A DNA stretch of 64,000 nucleotides from DASQPR01 sp963797675 (GTDB lineage: Bacteria; Actinomycetota; Actinomycetes; Mycobacteriales; Micromonosporaceae): contig CAWCQQ010000020.1 in assembly GCA_963797675.1 (NCBI GenBank), positions 13,944 to 77,943 of the forward strand. Reading direction: 5' to 3'. Below, piece by piece: positions 50,192 to 58,127 of the stretch (position 1 is the stretch's first letter; each line of letters begins with the position of its first letter). The notes beneath the pieces were generated by a model. That model worked only from the letters and a program-made list of their open reading frames with translations. It had not been told where the DNA came from and did no database searches. The position numbers were made by a program, and so were the translations under genes.

Positions 50192-50958
50192 CCGATACAG
50201 CGCCGATTCGACTCGGGGACCGGCTCATCGCGATCGTTGAGACGTTCCTCGCCGCGCCGAGACAGAGCCTGTCCGAGGTCTCTGCCGCGGTCGGCATGGA
50301 GCCGTCCACGACCACGCGGTACCTGCGTCAGCTCGTCGAGCACGACTGGTTGGAACGGGACGAGGAGACGCGTACCTATAGCCTCGGCGTCCGCATGATC
50401 GCGATCGGCCACGCGGCCCGTTCCGCGCGGCCCCTGCGCACCCGGCTCCTGCCGTACATGCGGGAGCTGGTGAGCCGGTTCGACGAGACCGTGAACCTGG
50501 CCGTACACCAGTCGGGCGAGGTGGTCGTCGTCGAGGCCCTCGAGGGCGGGCATTCCATCCGGCGCGGCGCCAGCGTGGGCGACCGGGACGAGTGGTTCAC
50601 CTCGAGCCTGGGCAAGGCCATCATGGCCCACCTGCCCGAGTCGCAGGTCGGCCAGTTGTACGAACGGCACCGGCCGAAGCGCGTTGACGAAGAACACGCT
50701 GCTCGACCTCGACGCGATCCTGGCCGACCTCGAAACGGTGCGGCGAACGGGTACGCGATGGACAACGAGGAGGCCGAGATCGGTCTGAAATGCGTGGGCG
50801 TGGCGATCCGCGATCCCCATGGCCGGTACACCCACGCGTTGAGCATCAGCGGCCCGACCGCCAGGATGGACGAGCACCTGACCGAGACGATCGAGGCGCT
50901 GCGGGACATCGCGCGCACGGTCAGCGACGGTCGGCGTGGAGCAGCGGTGGCCAGGTGA
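50188..50958 (+). CDS. IclR-family transcriptional regulator
   Basis: 256 residues. N-terminal winged HTH RLIAIVETFLAAPRQSLSEVSAAVGMEPSTTTRYLRQLVEHDWLERD, then the effector domain NLAVHQSGEVVVVEALEGGHSIRRGASVGDRDEWFTSSLGKAIMAHLP and GYAMDNEEAEIGLKCVGVAIRD, with the typical GxA/EExxxGxxCVAxP ending. Residues ~168-188 are out of frame: an extra G at ~50690 and a lost G at ~50752 turn LTKNTLLDLDAILADLETV into a basic run. These are compensating single-base errors, so the real protein is probably normal. It is likely the regulator of the TTTCAYTSARTGAAA array. Confidence 0.88.
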   Translation: MTDTAPIRLGDRLIAIVETFLAAPRQSLSEVSAAVGMEPSTTTRYLRQLVEHDWLERDEETRTYSLGVRMIAIGHAARSARPLRTRLLPYMRELVSRFDETVNLAVHQSGEVVVVEALEGGHSIRRGASVGDRDEWFTSSLGKAIMAHLPESQVGQLYERHRPKRVDEEHAARPRRDPGRPRNGAANGYAMDNEEAEIGLKCVGVAIRDPHGRYTHALSISGPTARMDEHLTETIEALRDIARTVSDGRRGAAVAR

Positions 50959-51827
50959 GCCCTCTGGTCGCGGTCGATGTCCACACCCATCTGGGCCAAC
51001 ACGGTACGCATGTCCACGCGCCACTGGCCGAGCATGAGATCCGTGCCTGGGGCCGGGTCAGCTGGGACGTGACCGAGGAGCAGCACGGCGCCGCGTCCAC
51101 CTCCGCACAGAGCTCCGTCGTACTGGCCTTCGACGCCGAACCCGTCGGCGTCGTCGTGCCGAACGAGTACGTCGCCGAGGCGGTACGCGGCAACGATCGG
51201 CTGATCGGCTTCGCCAGCGTGAACCCGAACCGGCCGGACGCGGTGGATCGGCTGACCACCGCGGTACGCGATCTCGGGTTGCGGGGATTGAAGCTGGGGC
51301 CCACGTACCAGCACTTCCACCCGCACGACCGGGCCTGTCTGGACCTGCTGGAGGCCGCCGACCACTACCGGATACCGGTCATCTGGCACCAGGGGACCAC
51401 CTTCACGTCTGCCGCGATCGCCGAGTACGCCCGACCGCTGCAGCTGGACCTGCCGGCCCGTACGTTCCCGAATCTGCGCATGTGGATCGCCCACTTCGGC
51501 CATCCCTGGATGGCCGAGTGCGTCAGCGTGGTCCGGCGGCACGAACACTTCTACGTCGACGCGTCAGCCCTGGACACCCGGCCCTGGCAGCTGGCACAGG
51601 CGCTGGCCAGCGCGGCGGAGTACCGAGTGCTCGACCGGATCCTGTTCGGCAGCGACTACCCGTTCTCGACCGTGGAGCGGACCGTTGCCGGACTGCGCGA
51701 GGCCGCCGCGATGTGCCGGCGCCTGGGCATCGCCGACGTCACCGACGCCGACATCGATGCGATCTGCCAGCGGGACGCATTGGACCTACTGGGCCTGCAC
51801 CCACCAGTGACACCACAGAGCAGCTGA
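50955..51827 (+). CDS. Amidohydrolase-2 family metal-dependent hydrolase
   Basis: 290 residues; GTG overlaps the IclR stop (GTGA). TIM-barrel amidohydrolase: metal ligands VDVHTHLG near the N-terminus, GLKLGPTYQHFHPHDR, PVIWHQGTTF, MWIAHFGHPWM and the terminal Asp in ILFGSDYPFSTV. Members hydrolyse lactones or decarboxylate aromatic acids. In a sugar-acid operon a lactonase role is the natural inference (sugar lactone to acid), but decarboxylase activity cannot be excluded. Confidence 0.85.
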   Translation: MSPLVAVDVHTHLGQHGTHVHAPLAEHEIRAWGRVSWDVTEEQHGAASTSAQSSVVLAFDAEPVGVVVPNEYVAEAVRGNDRLIGFASVNPNRPDAVDRLTTAVRDLGLRGLKLGPTYQHFHPHDRACLDLLEAADHYRIPVIWHQGTTFTSAAIAEYARPLQLDLPARTFPNLRMWIAHFGHPWMAECVSVVRRHEHFYVDASALDTRPWQLAQALASAAEYRVLDRILFGSDYPFSTVERTVAGLREAAAMCRRLGIADVTDADIDAICQRDALDLLGLHPPVTPQSS

Positions 51828-51854
51828 GAAGTTTCGTTCCCGAAGGAGGACCCG

Positions 51855-51940
51855 TGCAGTTCACCCGGAGTTCGCGCAACCGTCCTTGCGCGGGCCACAT
51901 GCCCCAGTACCTGCCGCGTGTATGGCGTGGTACCCGATGA
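51855..51940 (+). CDS. Possible short leader ORF coupled to the lyase gene
   Basis: GTG 51855 has the best ribosome site of the region (GAAGGAGG, 4 nt spacing) and opens a 28-residue basic frame, VQFTRSSRNRPCAGHMPQ..., whose TGA overlaps the ATG of the lyase gene (ATGA at 51937-51940). The lyase ATG itself lacks a good ribosome site. Either the leader loads ribosomes for the lyase, or one base is missing and the lyase truly begins at 51855. Confidence 0.45.
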
Positions 51941-52843
51941 GCGCGGCCCTGAGCGGCGTCCTGGCCGTCTTCCAGACCCCGTTCGCCGCCGACGACACGA
52001 TCGACCGGTCGGCGATGGAGACGCAGTTCGACTGGTTGTTCGCCAACGGTGCCGATGGTGTGGTCTTCGGCATGGTCTCCGAGGTCTTGCGGCTGTCCTC
52101 CGAGGAGCGCGATGACGTGGCCCGGCTGGCCTGCAAGCTGGCCGAGGGTCGGGGGCACTGCGTGATCAGCGTCGGCGCCGAGTCCACCGCGGTTGCCGTA
52201 CGGCATACCAAGAACGCCGCGGCGTGCGGCGCCACCGCCGTGATGGCGACCCCGCCGGCGCTGTTCCCGGCCACCGACGACCAGCTGTTCGACTACTTCA
52301 GCGCGATCGTGCACGCGGCGGACATGCCGCTGGTCGTCCAGGACGCCAGCGGGTACGTCGGTGCGTCACTGTCGATCTCACTGCAGTCGCGCCTTCACGC
52401 CGAGTACGGCGACCGGGTGATGTTCAAACCCGAAGCGCCTCCGATCGGTTCCCGGGTGACCGCGCTGCTCGACGCCACCGGCGGCCGGGCCGGCATCTTC
52501 GAGGGCACCGGCGGCCTGTACCTCATCGACAGCTTCCGGCGGGGTGTGGTGGGTACCATGCCGGCCGGTGAAACCGTGTGGGCGCAGGCCGCGCTGTGGC
52601 AGGCGCTGTGCGCCGGTGACTTCGCACGGGCGTACCGGATCGCCGGTCCGTTGGCGTTGCTGGTGTCGCAACAGACCACCCTCGATCTATTCGTAGCCGT
52701 GGAGAAGCGACTTCCTCGTGCGGCAGGGCGTGCTCCCCAACGCCGCCATGCGGGGCCCCACCGGGGAGCCGGTCGACCCGCAGATGGCCGAGGAGATCGA
52801 CCGCCTGATCGACCTGCTGCGCCAGGCGGTCGACGATGTCTGA
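51937..52843 (+). CDS. DapA-family aldolase/lyase, one frameshift
   Basis: About 300 residues of the DHDPS/NAL superfamily. It begins MSAALSGVLAVFQTPFAADDTIDRSAME and shows GADGVVFGMVSEVLRLSSEER, the usual GG-x-x-GE loop replaced by a variant, and the Schiff-base lysine in DRVMFKPEAPPIG. The YNxP tyrosine motif is not obvious (QDASGYVG). At ~52706 one extra G breaks the frame; the next frame continues FLVRQGVLPNAAMRGPTGEPVDPQMAEEIDRLIDLL and stops at 52843. It is probably a 2-keto-3-deoxy-acid lyase or dehydratase. It overlaps the SDR by 8 bp. Confidence 0.82.
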
Positions 52844-53600
52844 CCGGGTGGCCGTCGTTGTGGGCGCGGGCGGTGACATCGGGGGTGCCTGCGCCCACCG
52901 CCTCGGCCCCACCCACGATGTCGTGCTCTGCGTGGACCGGGACGCGGCCCGCGCCGAGTCGACCGCCTCGTCCGTTCGCGCGTACGGCGGCCGGGCCGAG
53001 GCACTGGTGGCCGACGCGGCCGACGATGCGTTCCCGGACGCGGTACGGGCCGCGGCGCTGGCACTGGGACGTACCGCGTCGGTGGTGCACGCGGTCGCCC
53101 ACGAGGAGCACGCGGCCGCGGTCGCGGTGTCGCGGCAGAGCGTCGTGCAGAGCCTGGCGGTCGGGCCGGTGGCGGCGTTCTGCCTGTTCCGCGCCTTCGT
53201 GGTGGGCGACGCGCTCGCCGCCGGTGCGTCCCTCGTGGCGATCGGCTCGCTGCACGCGACCATACCGTTCCCCGACTGTGTCGGATACAACGCCGCCCAC
53301 GGTGCGCTCGCCCAGATCGTGCGGACGCTGGCCAACGAGTGGGCGCCGCAGCGCATCCGGGTGAACGCCGTTGTACCCGGCTGGATCCGCACCGCCGGCG
53401 AGAACGCGATGTACGGCGCCGACCACCTCGACCAGGTCGCGCCGCTGCTACCGCTCGGCCGATTCGGTACCGCCGACGAGGTGGCCGCCGCCGTGGGCTT
53501 CGTGTGCTCAGCCGATGCCCACTACGTCACCGGCACCTTCCTGACTGTCGATGGCGGGCTGGCGACTTCGCTGGCCCGGCTGCCGGGAGGCGCAGCGTGA
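52836..53600 (+). CDS. Short-chain dehydrogenase/reductase with altered catalytic Lys
   Basis: 254 residues. Nucleotide-binding motif VVVGAGGDIGGACA, acidic VCVDRD after beta-2 (favours NAD), catalytic Ser in VAIGSLH, Tyr in VGYNAAHGALAQIV and VNAVVPGWIRTAG. The SDR catalytic YxxxK is YNAAH here: His takes the Lys position, which is rare. NNAG is also replaced (HAVAHEEH). It may be a weak or non-canonical reductase, or a protein that has lost activity. The GTGA overlap couples it to the deacetylase. Confidence 0.82.
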   Translation: MSDRVAVVVGAGGDIGGACAHRLGPTHDVVLCVDRDAARAESTASSVRAYGGRAEALVADAADDAFPDAVRAAALALGRTASVVHAVAHEEHAAAVAVSRQSVVQSLAVGPVAAFCLFRAFVVGDALAAGASLVAIGSLHATIPFPDCVGYNAAHGALAQIVRTLANEWAPQRIRVNAVVPGWIRTAGENAMYGADHLDQVAPLLPLGRFGTADEVAAAVGFVCSADAHYVTGTFLTVDGGLATSLARLPGGAA

Positions 53601-54337
53601 ACGTGACGTGCGTATTCGCCCACCAGGACGACGAGATGCGGTGCCTGGGCACACTGCTGCGCCTGCACGCGCAGGGCCACCGGATCAGCTTCGTGTGCGT
53701 CACCGACGGCGGCAAGGGACTGCCCTTCGGCGGCCCGGACGCCGAACCGGCCGCGGCGGTACGCGATCGTGAGATGCGCGGCGTCGCGGAGCGGTTCGAC
53801 GCGGAGTACGTCTGCCTGGGCCGCGAGGACGGTTTCCTCACCGAGGATGCCGACCTGCGCCGGGATCTCATCGCCGTGCTGCGACGCCTCGGTTCCGACG
53901 TCGTCCTGACCCACTGGACAAACGACTACAACGACGACCACGTGGTCACCGCGAAGGCGGTCACCGACGCCGCTCTGTTCGTGAACCTGGCGTCATTCGA
54001 ACCATCCGTACCCGCTCTGCCCCGCACGCCGCGGCTGTTCTACACCCATCCCGGCGACGGGTACGGATTCGAACCCACCCACTTCGTTGAGCTGTCGGAG
54101 CAGCACGTGGCCGAGAAGACCGCGCTGATTCGCCGGCACGTGAGCCAGATGGCGGTCATGCGCGAGCTGCGCGGGTACGACTACGCGGACGAGATGGCCA
54201 CGGAGACCCACCGACAGGGGGCCCGCTTGATGGTGCCGCATGCCGAGGCGTTCCGGCCCTGCTTGGCGGAGCGCCGCATCCCGTGGCCGTCGGATCTGCC
54301 CGGCGTACTCGACGAGGCGGAGCGGGCGGCTCGATGA
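53597..54337 (+). CDS. PIG-L/LmbE family deacetylase
   Basis: 246 residues from GTG 53597. Zinc motif near the N-terminus is AHQDDE (usual AHPDDE), followed by GKGLPFGGPDAEPAAAVRDREMRGVAERF and the second zinc motif TNDYNDDH with the HTH region THWTNDYNDDHVVTAKAV. All zinc ligands (H, D, H) are present. The family removes N-acyl groups from GlcNAc-type sugars (mycothiol, GPI, antibiotics). Here it implies that the imported compound carries an N-acyl amino sugar. ATGA overlap with the next gene. Confidence 0.87.
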   Translation: MNVTCVFAHQDDEMRCLGTLLRLHAQGHRISFVCVTDGGKGLPFGGPDAEPAAAVRDREMRGVAERFDAEYVCLGREDGFLTEDADLRRDLIAVLRRLGSDVVLTHWTNDYNDDHVVTAKAVTDAALFVNLASFEPSVPALPRTPRLFYTHPGDGYGFEPTHFVELSEQHVAEKTALIRRHVSQMAVMRELRGYDYADEMATETHRQGARLMVPHAEAFRPCLAERRIPWPSDLPGVLDEAERAAR

Positions 54338-55518
54338 AGATCACCAGCGTCACACCGATCCTGCTGGGCGGCGACGAGACCTACGGGTCGCACGACGGCG
54401 CGGCCGAGGCGACCGACCAGGGTGACCGCCTGCTGCTCGTCCGCGTGGCAACCGACGAGGGCATCGTCGGATGGTCCGATGTGGAGACACTCGGTGCGGT
54501 TGCCGTCCAGGTACTCAGCGGGGCGGGCATGGGCGCGCTCGGATTCCGTACGCTGGCCGAGGAGCTGATCGGCAAAGACCCTCTCGAGCCCGAACGGTTG
54601 TGGGAAGAGCTATACCTGGCCACCGCGTACTACGGGCGGCGCGGTGTGGTGATGCATGCCATGTCGGCCGTCGATAACTGTCTCTGGTCTATTCGAGCCC
54701 AGGCCGCCGGCGTGGATCTGGCCGCCTCGCTCGGAGGGCGCCGCCGTGACCGGCTGCCGGCCTACGCGTCCACCCTGTTCCGGTTCACTCCCCAGGAGAA
54801 CGCGCAGGCAGCCGCGCGGTACGCGAGCCTGGGATTCCACGGGGTCAAGTTCGGCTGGGGCGGCTTCGGTGTCGACCCGGCACGGGACCGGGACAACCTC
54901 GCGGCGATCCGGGAGGCGCTACCCGAGGACTGCGCGTTGATGGTCGACCCCGGATGGTACGTGCAGGACGGGGCACGGGTCCGCACCCGCGACCGCGGCC
55001 AGACCGAGGCGATGCTGCGTTCGCTGACCGAGGTCCGCCCGTACTGGGTCGAGGACTTCGTACACCCCGAGGAGTTGGGGGTGTACCGGGAGCTGAAGTC
55101 GGAATTCGCGGAGCTACGTTTCGCGGCCGGCGAGCAGCAGTCCACCATCTGGGACTTCCGGCGACTCATCCACGAGGCCGAGATGGACGTCCTACAGCCC
55201 GACCTGTCGCGATGCGGCGGCCTGACCGTAGCCGCCCAACTGGCGGCCGAGCCGGGCGTGATCGGCCGGGAAATCGTTACCCACTCCTGGCTGACCGACC
55301 TGTTGCACGCCTACAGCCTGCACTACCTGGCCGCGCTGCCGCACGCCACCTGGGTCGAGTTCAACGTGGCGCAGAGTCGCCTGAGCCGGGGAGTCGTCCG
55401 CGAACACCTGAGCCTGTCCGTCGACGGCACGGTATCCGTTCCCGGCGGCCCCGGCATCGGCGTGGAGGTTGACGAGGATTTCGTACGATCCCGGCAGCTC
55501 AACGAAGTCGCCTGGTAG
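54334..55518 (+). CDS. Enolase-superfamily sugar-acid dehydratase (MR-MLE type)
   Basis: 394 residues. The N-terminal capping domain starts MKITSVTPILLGGDETYGSHDG. In the barrel: GFHGVKFGWGGFGVDP (base Lys region), metal ligands D in LMVDPGWYV, E in WVEDFVHPEE, E in FAAGEQQSTIWDF, and the catalytic His in EIVTHSWLTDL with a preceding Asp. The D-E-E ligand set and late His fit acid-sugar dehydratases that make 2-keto-3-deoxy acids. The exact substrate is unknown. Its stop TAG overlaps the kinase GTG (TAGTG). Confidence 0.88.
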   Translation: MKITSVTPILLGGDETYGSHDGAAEATDQGDRLLLVRVATDEGIVGWSDVETLGAVAVQVLSGAGMGALGFRTLAEELIGKDPLEPERLWEELYLATAYYGRRGVVMHAMSAVDNCLWSIRAQAAGVDLAASLGGRRRDRLPAYASTLFRFTPQENAQAAARYASLGFHGVKFGWGGFGVDPARDRDNLAAIREALPEDCALMVDPGWYVQDGARVRTRDRGQTEAMLRSLTEVRPYWVEDFVHPEELGVYRELKSEFAELRFAAGEQQSTIWDFRRLIHEAEMDVLQPDLSRCGGLTVAAQLAAEPGVIGREIVTHSWLTDLLHAYSLHYLAALPHATWVEFNVAQSRLSRGVVREHLSLSVDGTVSVPGGPGIGVEVDEDFVRSRQLNEVAW

Positions 55519-56459
55519 TGGGCATGGATGCGGTGACCGCCGGCGAGGCCATGGGCCTGCTGCTGGCCGACTCGGCAACGTCTCTGCGCCGAGCCGACCG
55601 GTTCGTGCGCAGCGTCGCAGGGTCGGAAAGCAATGTCGCAATCGGGCTGGCCCGCCTGGGCCACACCGTGGCGTTCTGCGGTCGGGTCGGCACCGATGCC
55701 GCCGGCGGCTGGGTCCGCGACACGCTGCGGGCCGATGGCGTCGATGTCCGTGCCCTATACGACGACCCGGACCGGCCGACCGGCGTACTGCTGCGAGACA
55801 GCCCGGCCGGCCGCCGTCCCGTCTCCGTCTCGTACTACCGCAGCGGCAGCGCCGCCTCCGCACTGTCGCCCGGCGACGTTGACGAACAGCTGGTCGCATC
55901 GGCCCGGCTGCTGTTCGTCTCCGGTATCACCACGATGCTCTCACCGTCGGCCGGGGACTTCGTCGACCACCTGATCTCCGTCGCCACGCATGCCGGCGTA
56001 CACGTGGCGTTCGACCCGAACGTGCGGCTGCGCCTGGCCGAAGCTGCACAGTGGCAACGGTCCTACGCACGATTCGCCGGCCGCATGGACACCCTGCTGA
56101 TCAGCGACGAGGAACTCGCCCTTCTGCAACTGCCGCACGAACCCGCGCGCCTGCTGCAGGGCCGTACCACCACGGTCGTGGTGACCCACGGCGCGGACGG
56201 CGCGACCGCCACCACGGCGGCCGGCACCGTCCGGGCGGGCGCGCGCGAGGTCGCCGTGGCCGACCCGGTCGGAGCCGGCGACGCGTTCACCGCCGGTTGG
56301 CTGTCCGGATGGCTGCGCGGGCTACCACCGGCCGACGCGCTGCGCGAAGCGGCTGCCGTCGCATCGTTGGTGGTCAGCGAACCCACCGACATCGCGGGCC
56401 TACCCACTGCCCGCGAACGTGACCAGGTACTACTACCAGGAGCCGACGTTGACCGGTAA
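55518..56459 (+). CDS. kdgK: PfkB-family sugar kinase, KDG-kinase-like
   Basis: 313 residues from GTG 55518; ATG 55524 is also possible. PfkB features: GSESNVAIGLARLGHTVAFCGRVGTDAAGGWV, DDPDRPTGVLLRD, SYYRSGSAASALS, FDPNVRLRLA, ISDEELALL and the ATP/anion-hole motif DPVGAGDAFTAGWLSGWL with catalytic Asp. The YYR-x-GSAAS tract is typical of 2-keto-3-deoxygluconate kinases. Following the dehydratase and preceding the aldolase, it most likely phosphorylates a 2-keto-3-deoxy sugar acid. Confidence 0.88.
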   Translation: MGMDAVTAGEAMGLLLADSATSLRRADRFVRSVAGSESNVAIGLARLGHTVAFCGRVGTDAAGGWVRDTLRADGVDVRALYDDPDRPTGVLLRDSPAGRRPVSVSYYRSGSAASALSPGDVDEQLVASARLLFVSGITTMLSPSAGDFVDHLISVATHAGVHVAFDPNVRLRLAEAAQWQRSYARFAGRMDTLLISDEELALLQLPHEPARLLQGRTTTVVVTHGADGATATTAAGTVRAGAREVAVADPVGAGDAFTAGWLSGWLRGLPPADALREAAAVASLVVSEPTDIAGLPTARERDQVLLPGADVDR

Positions 56460-57048
56460 CCCAGTTCTCGAATCGTTGGAGCGCCACCGGGTCGTCGCCG
56501 TCGTGCGCCAGCGCGATGCGGCCAGCGCGCTCGGGCAGGTCCGTACCCTGCTCGACGCCGGCTTGCGCGTCATCGAGATCTCCTTGACGACGCCCGGTGC
56601 ATGGGAGGCGATCGAGCAACTCGCCAGCGTTTGCGCCGGCTACGACGACGTCACTACGGGCGTCGGTACCGTACACACGCCGGCTGAGGTCGACCGGGCC
56701 GCGGACCTGGGGGCCGCGTTCGTCATCTCCCCCACGCTGAGCCGACCCGTGATCGCCGCGGCGCGGGAAAGGGGGATCGCGACCATCCCGGGCTGTGCCA
56801 CGCCGACCGAGATGTGGCAGGCCACCCAGTGGGGAGCGGACGCCGTGAAGATCTTCCCGGCCTCACTGTGGAGCCCGGACTCCCTCGCCGGGATGCTGGA
56901 GGCGCTGCCTTCGCTGCGCTGCGTCCCGACCGGCGCCATCGCACCGAACGACGTGGTCCGATGGCTCGCCGCCGGTGCCGTCGCGGTCGGAATCGGCGCC
57001 GCCCTCACTACCCTTCCGTCGGGCCCGCTGCCATGGACGACCGCATAA
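56449..57048 (+). CDS. eda: KDPG-type aldolase
   Basis: 199 residues from TTG 56449, preceded by CAGGAG at 7 nt and overlapping the kinase end by 11 bp. Class I aldolase of the KDPG/KHG family: HRVVAVVRQ, the catalytic Glu in GLRVIEISLTTPGA, GVGTVHTPAEVDRAADLGAAFVISP, PGCATPTEMWQATQWGADAVKIFPAS with the Schiff-base Lys, and PTGAIAPNDVVRWLAAGAVAVGIG. It splits KDPG (or KDPGal) to pyruvate and glyceraldehyde 3-phosphate, ending the operon. Confidence 0.9.
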   Translation: MTGNPVLESLERHRVVAVVRQRDAASALGQVRTLLDAGLRVIEISLTTPGAWEAIEQLASVCAGYDDVTTGVGTVHTPAEVDRAADLGAAFVISPTLSRPVIAAARERGIATIPGCATPTEMWQATQWGADAVKIFPASLWSPDSLAGMLEALPSLRCVPTGAIAPNDVVRWLAAGAVAVGIGAALTTLPSGPLPWTTA

Positions 57049-57308
57049 CGAGGCCCGTACCGACCCGGCGCCTGGCATTTCACCGGGGCAAGGGCACCGC
57101 GACAGAATCGGCGGGCCACCAACTGGACACCCTCGCATCTGGCGCCTGTCGGCGCTCACGTTCCTGACGCGTCCAGCCCCTGGACAGGCAGGCCGGACCC
57201 CGCTCGGCGAGCATTACGGGCGATCCCAACGGCACGACGAGATCGGTCGAATAGCATCGACCGAACGAACCTCACCCCGGGAAGTAGAACCTGACCTGGG
57301 GAAATGTT

Positions 57309-57350
57309 GAGCGGGCGACGGGAATCGAACCCGCACAATCAGTTTGGAAG
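57309..57350 (-). other. Attachment-core module B: tRNA-Gly(UCC) 3' half
   Basis: Minus-strand reading gives the anticodon loop CTTCCAAACTGATTG, T-arm GCGGGTTCGATTCCCGT and CGCCCGCTC, the 3' half of tRNA-Gly(UCC). The 42 bases are identical to core C at 59426-59467. There is no 5' half to the right and no terminator on the left. I interpret it as the left attachment site of the element ending at core C. The 260 bp between the eda stop and this core holds no recognisable gene. Confidence 0.78.
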
Positions 57351-57479
57351 GAGCCTTGGCGGAAAGGGTCCCTCGCGGACCCCAGCTGCTCATAGGACAT
57401 ATCGACGCCGAAGAAGCGCAGGGTGAGCCGAACGTACGTACGAATACTGACCACTGTTGACTGATTGTTGTCTTCGCAT

Positions 57480-57499
57480 CGGGCACGCGACGGGCACGG
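57480..57499. repeat. Arm-type tandem repeat of module B
   Basis: Copies cgggcacgc and cgggcacgg are separated by GA (11-bp period), 130 bp right of core B. This has the same core sequence and spacing as the module A repeat 14 kb away. Confidence 0.65.
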
Positions 57500-57721
57500 T
57501 CCGAGGTACCTCTACGGCCTGTGGATCACAAGTTTCCAACTCAACCCAGAGACACACAGGTCAGGGCCACACTACCCATACCCAGCGCGATGTCCGATCG
57601 AGCGCGGACGAGGGCTAATGAGACGACGGGTCGGCGGCTCAGTCAGCAACGATCGGCTGGAGTCGTGCCAGAACCATCCACGATCCAGGCATCTCGACGT
57701 ACGTCGCACGTACCTGATATC

Positions 57722-57981
57722 GGCCGGGATCAAACGTCCATCAACAGATAGTTGTCCGGCTCCAGTTCGTCACCGGCGTCCACCGAATCGAAGAGGACAA
57801 CCGGACCAGCGACGACGAACGCGCCGCACTCGAAGGCGACCGTGAGGCCCTGACGGCCCTCGCCGACCGACTCGCCGACGTCGCGACTGCGTCAGGCCCG
57901 ACACCAAACGAACTCGGCACCGGCACGGCCTTCATTCCGCTCACCGCCCTGCGCGCGAGCCTCCGGGAGGGCCCTCCGTGA
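57722..57981 (+). pseudogene. Truncated acidic helical protein remnant
   Basis: The open frame reads HQQIVVRLQFVTGVHRIEEDN...DDERAALEGDREALTALADRLADVATASGPTPNELGTGTAFIPLTALRASL and stops at 57981. It has coding character but no start codon before the upstream TGA. A GTG overlaps its stop (GTGA), as if a second small gene followed. Such pairs of short acidic proteins occur in actinobacterial integrative elements. It is probably the 3' remnant of an element gene. Confidence 0.35.
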
Positions 57982-58127
57982 CGAGACCGCGACCCACTGA
58001 AAATCGGGCGCTCCGTGCAGCCGAACAAGGCGAACTGCACGGGGCGTTTCTGTTGCCGTTCAACCAGGACTCGGCCGAATGCACGTGTACTCTGCTGAAT
58101 CCGACGACCGCCACCGATCGACGCGAT

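Noticed and set aside
57465..57845. Arg-rich open frame after module B
   Set aside because: No start context or domain; the neighbouring frame has more convincing acidic helical coding character.
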